Source of the DNA: Chryseobacterium candidae
GTDB taxonomy: Bacteria > Bacteroidota > Bacteroidia > Flavobacteriales > Weeksellaceae
Length of the DNA stretch: 64,000 nucleotides
Direction: 5' to 3'
Assembly (NCBI RefSeq): GCF_004916905.1
Contig: NZ_SDLV01000006.1
Location: forward strand, 1-64,000
Shown piece after piece: positions 8,283 through 16,232 of the stretch. A model generated the notes under the pieces. The model was not told where the DNA came from. It did not search any database and saw only the letters and a program-made list of their open reading frames with translations. Within the stretch, counting starts at the first letter, position 1. Each line of letters starts with the position of its first letter. The position numbers and the translations under genes are program-made.

Positions 8283-9803
8283 TTATTGCAGCCACCAGGG
8301 TTTGGAATTGATATTATCATTCCCTCCATACTGAGCGGCTAATGCAGCCTTTAAATTATTGCTGTTGTAATTATACTCAGACTGCGGATATCTGAATCTG
8401 AAAGGTGCTGCAACTCCTGCTTTTAAAGGATAGTTAGGATAACCTGTTCTTAAATAGTCATAATATGAAGTCCACTGTGCCTGATGGAACATGGTCATGT
8501 ATTTTTGGGTCATGATCTTCTCCAGCTGTGTTTGTAGTGGATCAGCATTATTATAAACCACTAAAGGAGTTGCCAGATATTGATTCACATCAAAGCCTGA
8601 GAAATATTGTCCCGGATTTTTTACATAGGTCTGATAAAAACTGAAACTCGCTTTGATTGCGTTGTCATAATGTGTTTTTGCAGATCCGGAAATCCAGCCT
8701 CTTGCCGCAGCTTCGGCCAGAATAAACTCAAGTTCTGAATAACTCAATACAGAAGCAGGCTCATTGGTAGGATCTTTATAAAAACGGTCGTTTACTTTAG
8801 AGATATTTTTTGCTGTGATCAAAGCAGCATTATCAGAATAAGGTGACGTAGGATTTCCTCCGTTATAAGCTGTATAATCTGTGATCGCTTTTCCGGCTTC
8901 TTTTGCTCCGGTAGTTTGTGCCGCAAATGTAAACAAACGCGGATCATGTCTGTCTTTAAACATATTAATGAAATAATCTGCCATGTACAAACCCGAACCA
9001 TATCCGCTATTATTAAACATGGTGTATCTGCTGTCAGCAGCATCAGCAAACTTAAGTTCACCATTATCTGCAATGGAGGTCATTATAGACTGGCTTCCTG
9101 CAATTGAAGCAAATTCTGCAGCAATATTATAACTTCCTACTGTAGTTTTCTTAGATAAAGTGATCAGTATTTTCAGGCGGAATGAATTGATCAGTTTTTT
9201 CCACTTTAAAGCATCTCCGTTGTAGACAATATCTCCTTCAATTTTATCGTTGGTATTAATAAGATCATTGGCTTCTTTGAGTTCTGATAAAATCCCGGCC
9301 ATGATCGCTTCCTGAGTATCATATTTGGGTTGTGTAATCCCGGATTCACCCTTTGCCGCTTCAGAATACGGAGCACTTCCAACTTTCAAACTGATGTTGA
9401 AGAAATGATAGGCTCTAAGAAATTTTCCGATAGCCAGATAATTTTTGTTTCCTCTTTTCTCTGCTTCCTGCATCATTTTCCCTGTATTCAGAAGTCCTTT
9501 TGTGTAAACTTCAAAGGATAAATCATTCCATTTCATATACTGATAAGAATTTTCGCCATCAGTACCAATCATCATTCTTGAAGCGTACATATTATCTCCA
9601 TCCACTTTGAAGGTGTATTGTGAAACATAGGTCAGAAGATTTTTGGGATCAATACTGGCCTGGTCATTCGGGTTTTCATTAATTGTATCAAGGTTGGATT
9701 CACATGATGCTAACGTCAGAAGCCCGGCTGCAAATATAGATTTCATCATCCATAATGCTGTTTTACCTTTTTGCCTTTTCACTTTGTTTATAGTATTTTT
9801 CAT
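8283..9803 (-). CDS. SusD/RagB-family outer-membrane lipoprotein (SusD-like_2 type)
   Basis: Protein of 506 residues. The N-terminus has a basic leader, a hydrophobic segment and lipobox LTLASC, followed by ESNLDTINENPNDQ, typical of the SusD-like_2 group of nutrient-binding lipoproteins. The rest is a helical TPR-type fold, ending in the usual C-terminal region (QSEYNYNSNNLKAALA). An internal ATG pair at residues 19-20 would give a more conventional signal peptide and could be the true start. It follows the SusC gene by 20 bases and precedes phospholipase C, so it probably caps the SusC pore and binds a product of phospholipid breakdown. The substrate is inferred from context only. Confidence 0.92.
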   Translation of the reverse strand: MKNTINKVKRQKGKTALWMMKSIFAAGLLTLASCESNLDTINENPNDQASIDPKNLLTYVSQYTFKVDGDNMYASRMMIGTDGENSYQYMKWNDLSFEVYTKGLLNTGKMMQEAEKRGNKNYLAIGKFLRAYHFFNISLKVGSAPYSEAAKGESGITQPKYDTQEAIMAGILSELKEANDLINTNDKIEGDIVYNGDALKWKKLINSFRLKILITLSKKTTVGSYNIAAEFASIAGSQSIMTSIADNGELKFADAADSRYTMFNNSGYGSGLYMADYFINMFKDRHDPRLFTFAAQTTGAKEAGKAITDYTAYNGGNPTSPYSDNAALITAKNISKVNDRFYKDPTNEPASVLSYSELEFILAEAAARGWISGSAKTHYDNAIKASFSFYQTYVKNPGQYFSGFDVNQYLATPLVVYNNADPLQTQLEKIMTQKYMTMFHQAQWTSYYDYLRTGYPNYPLKAGVAAPFRFRYPQSEYNYNSNNLKAALAAQYGGNDNINSKPWWLQ

Positions 9804-9823
9804 TTTCTAGACGTACTTTTTAG

Positions 9824-12800
9824 TTAAAACTTAAGATTAAAACCTATTCCAAACCATCTGCTGGAAGGATCCTGAATATCATTGCTTACATCACCTTCTC
9901 TTCCTGTTTTGATCTGGAAATCAGGATCGGAGTAAAGATTCTTTGATTTTTTCCACATGGCTAAATTATAGGCAGAAATATTGGCAGTGAAGCCTTTTAC
10001 CATTCCTTTCGGATTCAGTAATGACGAGAAATCATATTCCAGAACAACAGATCTCAACTTAACGAAGGTTCTGTCGAAAACGTTGGCAAATTCTTCACTC
10101 TCATCCTGCGTTACTCTTGCACGGTAGGGATAATTTTGTGCCCAGTCCTGATAGCTGATTGCTTTTGTGTGTGGTGTATAAAGCCCGGTTGCGGGATTGT
10201 AGTTAACTCCATCCGGTACAAAATAATACGTTCCCGGATTCGCATACTCAAGATCCCTGTATGCTACAGAATTAGGATGTTTTCCTCCCCACCACATTTT
10301 TTCCACCACCTGAGACCTCATCACCCCACCGATGCTTCCGTCAATTCCGATGTTTAAAGTAAACTTTTTATATTTAAAAGTGTTGTTGAAACCGAAAGTC
10401 CAGTCTGGGTTGAAGTGTCCCAGGTTACTTGGGGTATTAGCTCTTGTCGGCATTCCTGTATTAGCATCAAGAATAACTTTTCCATCCGGAGATTTTTGCC
10501 ATGTATAGTCATAATAGCTGTCCATTCTTTCTCCCAACTTAATGTTGTTGTAGTTCGGCATATTATCATAAATGGAAGTCAGCTTTTGCTCATAAGTACT
10601 CCAGTTGATCAATGTTTTCCAACTGAAATCAGCAGTTTTTACCGGAACTAAACCAAGGGAAACTTCAAATCCTTTCGTAGTATATTCATTTCCGTTTACA
10701 TATTGTGAGGTGAAGCCTGATGATTCAGCAGCCGGGAACTGAAGGATATTATTATAATCTAATGTTCTGAAATACGTGGCATCGAAAGTAATTCTGTTAT
10801 TAAGGAAACCGGCACTTAATCCTAATTCATAAGATTTTGTCTGCTCAGGTTTCAGCATATTTTCAACATTCAGCGTTGTTGGAAAATAATAAGTAGGATT
10901 TCCATTGAATGTGATTCCCCCATTGTTCAGGTAATAATTTCTTATGGAATAGGGCTGGAAGTCATACGCTACTTTGGCCCATGATGCGGAAAGTTTCAGC
11001 ATATTGACAGACTCCGGTAATTTTACCAGGTTTGAAATAACGGCACTGATGGAAGCAGAAGGGTAGAAGTAAGATCTGTTGGCCTTAGGCAGTGTAGAAG
11101 ACCAGTCGTTACGTCCGGAAATATTGATGAAGAAAGCATTGTATAATCCGATATCAATGGTTGAATAAGCACTGTAAATTAACTTTTCCTTCAAATACAT
11201 ATAATTTTTAAGCGCTCCGATAGAGTTTTCAAAAGTGTACACTTCAGGAATTTTCAATCCGTCCGTAGATCTTTCATTTTTGTTGTTTTTATAGTAAAAA
11301 GCTGAACCTCCGGCGTTGATGGTGAAATCAAAGTTTTCAGATATTTTTTTCTTGTAAGTCGCCAGGACATCGTAGTTAAGGTTCCATGTTTTATTATCTT
11401 TCAAAATATAACCTCCGCTTCTCGGTGCACTATAATTGAAGTAAGAATAAGGACTCAATATTTCTGTTTTGCTGTGGTTTTCCACTAAAGATATTTTCCC
11501 TTTTACCGAAAGATCCTGCGTAGCTTTATACTCTAAACCTGTCTGTGCATTGATAATATTGGTTCTGTTCTGATTCTTGTAATACTCAGCTCCGAACCAT
11601 GGGTTGTTGTACCATGCATAGTTCCAGTTGGCCTGTGCTCTTCCTTCCTTTCCGGGAATCCACATATGATTTTTCAATGCTTTTCCGTCCACATCACCTC
11701 CCATCCAGATAAGGATGGTGTACATATGTCCGCTTGGGTTGTAATCGTAGTTCGGAATGTTAGGCGTAAAGGCCTGGTTGAAGTTGAATTTTGTGTCAAA
11801 GATTAATTTCTCACCAAGATGATTTTCAGAAGAAAAGTTGATTCCGTATTTCTGAAGATAAGAGTTTGGAACTCTGTCATCATAATTCATGAAATTTCCG
11901 GAGAATCTGTATACGTCTTTGTTATTTCTATAGCTGATCGCAAAATTATTATTGTTGATGACAGCGGGCTTTAAGAATGTATTTAAGTTATCATGGTATT
12001 TCCAGTCGATCGGAACTCTTTCATACCTTGATTTATCATCATACTGAGTTCCTGTCACAGCTCCATACCACGGAACAACCTGTCCTGTTACTTTATCTCT
12101 GATTGGACTGTTCCATTGGGCAATCTGTAAGCCGGGAACGAATTTTGGCCCCCAGATCATATCCCCATCGTTGACTCCGCCATCAGCTCCGTCCCAGAAT
12201 TCATATTTGCCATGAGAGCCGTTTCCGTATTCAGTCTGGGTTTTCGGAAGATTGGTAAAACCACCAGTGATCATGGTATTCTGAGAAAATTCTACAGAAA
12301 AACCTTTCTTCTTAGCATTTTTTGTTGTGATCAAAACAGCTCCGTAACGTCCTCTTGAACCATAGAGAGCAGAAGCGGTAGCTCCTTTCAGCACGTTGAT
12401 GTTTTCAATATTGTTAGGGTCCAAATTCTGGAAAACCTCTTTTTCAACAATCACACCGTCAATCACAAAAACGAGATTGGAATTTCCTCTCAAAGTAAAC
12501 TGCGGAGCCTGCTGCATTCCTGTAGGATTGGAAACATTCAGCCCAGCAACCTGTCCTGAGAATAAATTCCCGATACTTGGCGTAGTAATGGTTTCAAACT
12601 GTTTCGTTCCCACTTCCTGAGTGGCATAACCAATCTTTTCTTTCTTCTTGGCAATACCTAATGCGGTAATAACAACGCCTTCAATCTGCTTTTCGTTTTG
12701 CTTTTTTAAGACAACAGAATACTGTTTTTTGGAAGAAACCTCAACGGTATAAACAGAAAAATCAGGAGCAAAAAATTCAAGAATATCTTTTGGGTTTGCA

Positions 12801-12982
12801 GAAATGGTGAAATTACCATTTTCATCTGTAGTAGCAGTCTTTCCTGTGTTTTTGTCGGTGATGTTCACACCGGAAACACTAGAACCGTTTTCAGATTTTA
12901 CATTTCCGGAGATAGTAATTTCCTGAGCGGAAAAATAAAGGGGAAGTAAAAAAACGGCAAAAGTGGCTAGAGTTTTCTTCAT
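9824..12982 (-). CDS. SusC/RagA-family TonB-linked outer-membrane transporter
   Basis: Protein of 1052 residues. Signal peptide 1-19; carboxypeptidase-regulatory-like domain at about 22-95 (ISGNVKSENGSSVSGVNITD); TonB-box-like segment near 105 (VVITALGIAKKKEKIGYATQEV); plug domain with NPTGMQQAPQFTLRGNSNLVFVIDGV and LKGATASALYGSRG; then a long barrel ending with Phe (IGFNLKF), as usual for BAM substrates. It imports a ligand across the outer membrane using TonB energy with its SusD partner 20 bases downstream. First gene of a three-gene operon with SusD and phospholipase C. Confidence 0.95.
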   Translation of the reverse strand: MKKTLATFAVFLLPLYFSAQEITISGNVKSENGSSVSGVNITDKNTGKTATTDENGNFTISANPKDILEFFAPDFSVYTVEVSSKKQYSVVLKKQNEKQIEGVVITALGIAKKKEKIGYATQEVGTKQFETITTPSIGNLFSGQVAGLNVSNPTGMQQAPQFTLRGNSNLVFVIDGVIVEKEVFQNLDPNNIENINVLKGATASALYGSRGRYGAVLITTKNAKKKGFSVEFSQNTMITGGFTNLPKTQTEYGNGSHGKYEFWDGADGGVNDGDMIWGPKFVPGLQIAQWNSPIRDKVTGQVVPWYGAVTGTQYDDKSRYERVPIDWKYHDNLNTFLKPAVINNNNFAISYRNNKDVYRFSGNFMNYDDRVPNSYLQKYGINFSSENHLGEKLIFDTKFNFNQAFTPNIPNYDYNPSGHMYTILIWMGGDVDGKALKNHMWIPGKEGRAQANWNYAWYNNPWFGAEYYKNQNRTNIINAQTGLEYKATQDLSVKGKISLVENHSKTEILSPYSYFNYSAPRSGGYILKDNKTWNLNYDVLATYKKKISENFDFTINAGGSAFYYKNNKNERSTDGLKIPEVYTFENSIGALKNYMYLKEKLIYSAYSTIDIGLYNAFFINISGRNDWSSTLPKANRSYFYPSASISAVISNLVKLPESVNMLKLSASWAKVAYDFQPYSIRNYYLNNGGITFNGNPTYYFPTTLNVENMLKPEQTKSYELGLSAGFLNNRITFDATYFRTLDYNNILQFPAAESSGFTSQYVNGNEYTTKGFEVSLGLVPVKTADFSWKTLINWSTYEQKLTSIYDNMPNYNNIKLGERMDSYYDYTWQKSPDGKVILDANTGMPTRANTPSNLGHFNPDWTFGFNNTFKYKKFTLNIGIDGSIGGVMRSQVVEKMWWGGKHPNSVAYRDLEYANPGTYYFVPDGVNYNPATGLYTPHTKAISYQDWAQNYPYRARVTQDESEEFANVFDRTFVKLRSVVLEYDFSSLLNPKGMVKGFTANISAYNLAMWKKSKNLYSDPDFQIKTGREGDVSNDIQDPSSRWFGIGFNLKF

Positions 12983-12993
12983 TTTTTTGAAGG

Positions 12994-13001
12994 CAAATTT
13001 A
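12994..13001 (-). promoter_or_regulatory. candidate -7 element for the SusC-SusD-phospholipase C operon
   Basis: TAAATTTG on the minus strand matches the Bacteroidota -7 consensus TAnnTTTG and lies 11 bases upstream of the SusC start. No clear -33 TTG is seen. The leader would be only a few bases long. Confidence 0.4.
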
Positions 13002-13150
13002 GCAGAGTACTGTTACCTGTTCTTTAATGATGTATTAAAATAAGAATACGATTTAATATTTTTTAACATTAAAAATTAATAAATAAGTAAAATGGGAAAT
13101 ATTCTTTGTATAGAGACTTTTGCTTTATTTTATAGATATTAATATAAGGA

Positions 13151-13304
13151 GGGATGCTGGGAGAGGGAAGATGGAAGTTATTTTGGTGTTGCCAACTTCT
13201 TGAAGCCCTCAGTAATAGATTTTTGATGAGAAACTTTTCTATAAAAACAACAGGATAGTAAAACTGTGACTTCGATAGCTTCCAGCCTCCAGCTTCCCTC
13301 TTCC
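13151..13304. repeat. inverted array of 7-bp TGG units, copy 1
   Basis: Left arm 13151-13178 reads in 7-base steps: GGGATGC, TGGGAGA, GGGAAGA, TGGAAGT. Right arm about 13276-13304, read on the minus strand: AGGAAGA, GGGAAGC, TGGAGGC, TGGAAGC. About 97 unrelated bases lie between. The two arms face each other. The element ends 9 bases from the stop codon of the Omp85-family gene. The remaining bases from 13002 to 13150 are AT-rich with no other signal. Confidence 0.6.
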
Positions 13305-13313
13305 TTTCTATTT

Positions 13314-14918
13314 TTAAAACCTACTCAGAATTCCCCAGTGGATTTTAATATCATTAAACTTAAAAGGATTTCCAAACTCATTTCCGTTAGACAGCTGAAA
13401 GCTCATCAATCCGATAGGAATGAAGAAATTAAAACCAAGCCCCACACTATAGAGTTTGGGTTTTACATTCAAAGATTTATTATTGAGCTGGCCATATTGT
13501 CCAAAGACGTCAAAGAAGGCCTGATTCCCGATAAGGTACCGGTATTCCAGACTTCCATAATAGAAGAAATCGGCAGCAAGAGAGTTTTCATTAAATCCCC
13601 GCATGGAATTCCAGCCTCCGAAACGGTATAATTCATTGGCCGAGAATGCTATTTTAGAATCCATCATGGCACCTTCCGCTTTGATGTTCAGAAAGTGGTT
13701 TCCCGAAATATGATAATTGTGTTCTCCGAAAAAATAGAACTGATTTTGGTTGGCTTTGATATTATCTTTTGAGTAAGTGGTTGTCAAAAAGTCATATCCG
13801 GCATTGATCCTTGTTTTATAAAGGAAAAGGTCAATGTCAGTAGGTTCTACCATTTCAAACCATATCCCTATTCCTTTTTTGTTATAGTCTTTTCCCTGGG
13901 TGTAGAGTTCATCTATAATTGTTGAAGTTTCCAAAGTTCCTCTAAGACCTATTTTATTTCGGTTGTTGATATGGTAATAAAAAGCAGGCAGGAATTTTAC
14001 GTTGGCAAACGTTGAGTCCTGTCTGTAGATATTTACTTTTGTATCCATTCCGACGTTTGATTTGAACAGGTAAGGAATATCTACCCGAAGATCAAAAGTC
14101 TGCCCTTTATCCGGGTTTCTCTGCCAGTATAAATTGACGGTTTCAAAACCATTGAACATATTCCTGAAATTGACATTCATCGTTCCGTTTAAGGTAAACT
14201 TGGAGGTTTTATCATTTCCAAAACCAATCACCCCATCAAACGTATTGGTCTTTTTCTTTTCCAGAAAGAGGTAAATACTGGTGGAGTCTTTTGTGAATAA
14301 AGTTTGTGGCTGCCGTTCGAGGATCAGAAAAGGATGGCTCTGAAAGGTTTTGTTGATGGCTAAAAGGTTTTTGTCATCATAGTTTTTACCTTTGAACTCC
14401 TTTTCCATATTTTTGATGAACCTTTTGGGAACTTTTTCGTATCCCTTTACTACAAATCCGTTGATTGTTCTTTTATCATTTTTGTTGATGTCGAGTTCTA
14501 CAATGGGATAGCCGTTTTTCTGCCCTTTGTATTTAGATTTGATTCTGCTGAAAGAATAGCCTTCATCAATATAAGTTTTGTTGATATTCTTCTTGGTGGA
14601 GTCTAGATTTTTAGTGAAAAAATCCTTCTGGATCTTTAATTTCTGAACAAGAGAATCCGTAAGGTTGACATATGTTTCATTGAAATTCCTGCCTTTATCG
14701 TAGAAAATTTCAGTGCTGTCGCCTTTTACTTTAACATCTTTCAGTTGGGTGAAGAAATAATTATTTTGGGCTAATGAATCCAGAAACTTTACTGCGGAAG
14801 TGGAATCTTTTACCTTTTTTCTGACTTTGGTTTCCGTATCAATCAGCCAATAATGCTTCTTCTGCGCTTGTGTAAAAACGCAGAACAGTACAAAAAATAT
14901 TTTTAAAAGTAATTTCAA
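13314..14918 (-). CDS. Omp85-family outer-membrane protein (BamA/TamA-like barrel)
   Basis: Protein of 534 residues. Signal peptide 1-18 (FCVFTQAQ). About residues 30-210 form one or more POTRA-like periplasmic domains, including the phrase INGFVVKGYEKVPKRFIKN. The remainder is a 16-strand-type barrel with the Omp85 loop-6 motif as RFGGWNSMRGFNEN (MRGF for the usual VRGF), ending in IHWGILSRF with terminal Phe. Shorter than BamA (about 800). The only plausible start is TTG: the nearest in-frame upstream ATG is followed at once by a stop. It may insert or export a specific outer-membrane partner, but no patatin or two-partner substrate gene is adjacent. It lies between two phospholipid-use loci without an obvious functional tie. 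Confidence 0.85.
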   Translation of the reverse strand: MKLLLKIFFVLFCVFTQAQKKHYWLIDTETKVRKKVKDSTSAVKFLDSLAQNNYFFTQLKDVKVKGDSTEIFYDKGRNFNETYVNLTDSLVQKLKIQKDFFTKNLDSTKKNINKTYIDEGYSFSRIKSKYKGQKNGYPIVELDINKNDKRTINGFVVKGYEKVPKRFIKNMEKEFKGKNYDDKNLLAINKTFQSHPFLILERQPQTLFTKDSTSIYLFLEKKKTNTFDGVIGFGNDKTSKFTLNGTMNVNFRNMFNGFETVNLYWQRNPDKGQTFDLRVDIPYLFKSNVGMDTKVNIYRQDSTFANVKFLPAFYYHINNRNKIGLRGTLETSTIIDELYTQGKDYNKKGIGIWFEMVEPTDIDLFLYKTRINAGYDFLTTTYSKDNIKANQNQFYFFGEHNYHISGNHFLNIKAEGAMMDSKIAFSANELYRFGGWNSMRGFNENSLAADFFYYGSLEYRYLIGNQAFFDVFGQYGQLNNKSLNVKPKLYSVGLGFNFFIPIGLMSFQLSNGNEFGNPFKFNDIKIHWGILSRF

Positions 14919-14962
14919 TTTATTCTTCTGAATATGAAGGGGAATCTCTATAAAAATACAAA

Positions 14963-15026
14963 AGATTCTTCACTGCATTTCTGAACTATGTTCGCAGACT
15001 TTCCGTCAGTGTTCAGAATGACAATG
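14963..15026. repeat. degenerate dispersed-repeat remnant
   Basis: The stretch contains GATTCTTCACTGC and, about 40 bases later, GTTCAGAATGACAATG, which resemble halves of a dispersed intergenic element often seen in Bacteroidota. Only partial inverted symmetry is visible. It fills most of the gap between the Omp85 and SDR genes. Confidence 0.3.
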
Positions 15027-15041
15027 CGCCTTATCAATCAA

Positions 15042-15836
15042 CTAATTTTTATCCAGTTTATTATACTTCTTCATCAAATTTTCATAAGTTCCCTGCGGAA
15101 GAATCCATTTCAAAGGAACTCCGATTTTCTGCCCGAATTTACCAAAATAATAATGCGCTTTCCATTTATTTTTTGCTAAAAGTTTTTCAATGTATTCTGC
15201 GACTTCCAAAGGCTCTGTTCCGTCATTTACGTGAGAATTCATCAGCGCATATACTTTGTCAAAAACATTTTTGTAGGGCTGGGAAACCTGTGCAATCACT
15301 CTGTTGTCTGCAATATTGGTTTTAATATCTCCCAGGTGTAGAGAACATACATCAATATTCCATGGGTATACTTCATATCTCATTGCCTCTGTTACTTTAT
15401 CCAGAGCAGATTTTGAAGCCGAATAAAATCCGCGGAAAGGCAGACCCATTTCACTTCCGATACTGGAAATATTAATGATTTTTCCGAATTGATGGTTGCG
15501 CATGTTCGGAAGAACGGCACTCATCATCTGTACAGGCCCGGCAAGATTCAGGCTGAAAAGCTTCAGAATATCTTCTTTCGTAGAATCTTCCACTGCACCT
15601 ACCATTCCCATTCCGGCATTGTTGATCAGAACATCAATTTTGGGTTCTGTTTTTAAAACCTCAGCTACAGCATTTTGAACTGCAGTATTGTCTGTCACAT
15701 CAGTAGGGATAGATTTGAAATACTGACTTTCCGTATGCTTTCGGCTTAGTCCATATACTTTATGTCCTTTTTTACCAAAATATTCTGCCAATGCAAACCC
15801 GATTCCTGATGAGGTTCCTGTTATAATGATGGTCAT
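15042..15836 (-). CDS. SDR-family NAD(P)-dependent oxidoreductase
   Basis: Protein of 264 residues with the classical short-chain dehydrogenase layout: cofactor-binding TGTSSGIG at residues 7-14, structural NNAG near 90, catalytic Ser in INISSIG, catalytic YSASK (Tyr/Lys pair) near 158-162, and a C-terminal substrate region. No signal peptide, so cytoplasmic. The basic residue pattern SRK after the second strand favours NADP over NAD, but this is not certain. Transcribed alone, divergent from the second SusC gene across a 396-base gap. Substrate unknown. Confidence 0.9.
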   Translation of the reverse strand: MTIIITGTSSGIGFALAEYFGKKGHKVYGLSRKHTESQYFKSIPTDVTDNTAVQNAVAEVLKTEPKIDVLINNAGMGMVGAVEDSTKEDILKLFSLNLAGPVQMMSAVLPNMRNHQFGKIINISSIGSEMGLPFRGFYSASKSALDKVTEAMRYEVYPWNIDVCSLHLGDIKTNIADNRVIAQVSQPYKNVFDKVYALMNSHVNDGTEPLEVAEYIEKLLAKNKWKAHYYFGKFGQKIGVPLKWILPQGTYENLMKKYNKLDKN

Positions 15837-15907
15837 TGAATTTGTATGATTTTTAATGTTTTAATTTCTCTTCTGATACCAATGAGACATTTTTAAAGGT
15901 CTGTGTT

Positions 15908-15915
15908 CAAAAGTA
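15908..15915 (-). promoter_or_regulatory. candidate -7 element for the SDR gene
   Basis: TACTTTTG on the minus strand matches TAnnTTTG, 71 bases upstream of the SDR start. A CAA (minus TTG) lies only 14 bases further out, shorter than usual. Confidence 0.4.
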
Positions 15916-16203
15916 AAATCTATTTTCAGCAAATGTAAAAAAAGAAAAATGAACTCAGTTATTTATTATTCCTGAAATAATTTTAATGATTTCTTGATCT
16001 ATTGTCCCGATTTGATAATAAAATTAAGACAAACTTAATCTCAATCCTGCATGTAATATTTGAGGAATGATTACTTTTAATTACATATGTTTCTGAAAAA
16101 CAGGCGTTTAATTTTGTTTTGTGGTAGATGGTACCTGAAAAAATCTAAAATTTCTTAATAAAAACATAAGAAAACCTTAATGAGGCATGGAAGCAGACTG
16201 ATC

Positions 16204-16211
16204 TAATTTTG
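16204..16211 (+). promoter_or_regulatory. candidate -7 element for the second SusC-SusD operon
   Basis: TAATTTTG lies 21 bases upstream of the ATG at 16233, and AAAGGAG sits 6 bases before that ATG, an unusually good ribosome site for this phylum. The TTG at 16209 that could lengthen the gene falls inside this promoter element. The rest of the divergent gap 15837-16203 is AT-rich without other clear signals. Confidence 0.55.
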
Positions 16212-16232
16212 CACCTAATCAAAAAGGAGATC

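Noticed and set aside
14963..15026. Functional small RNA or operator between the Omp85 and SDR genes
   Set aside because: It looks like a degraded dispersed repeat with only partial symmetry and no promoter or terminator.
16209..16232. Longer start (TTG at 16209) for the second SusC gene
   Set aside because: The TTG is within the candidate -7 element, and the ATG at 16233 has a strong ribosome site.
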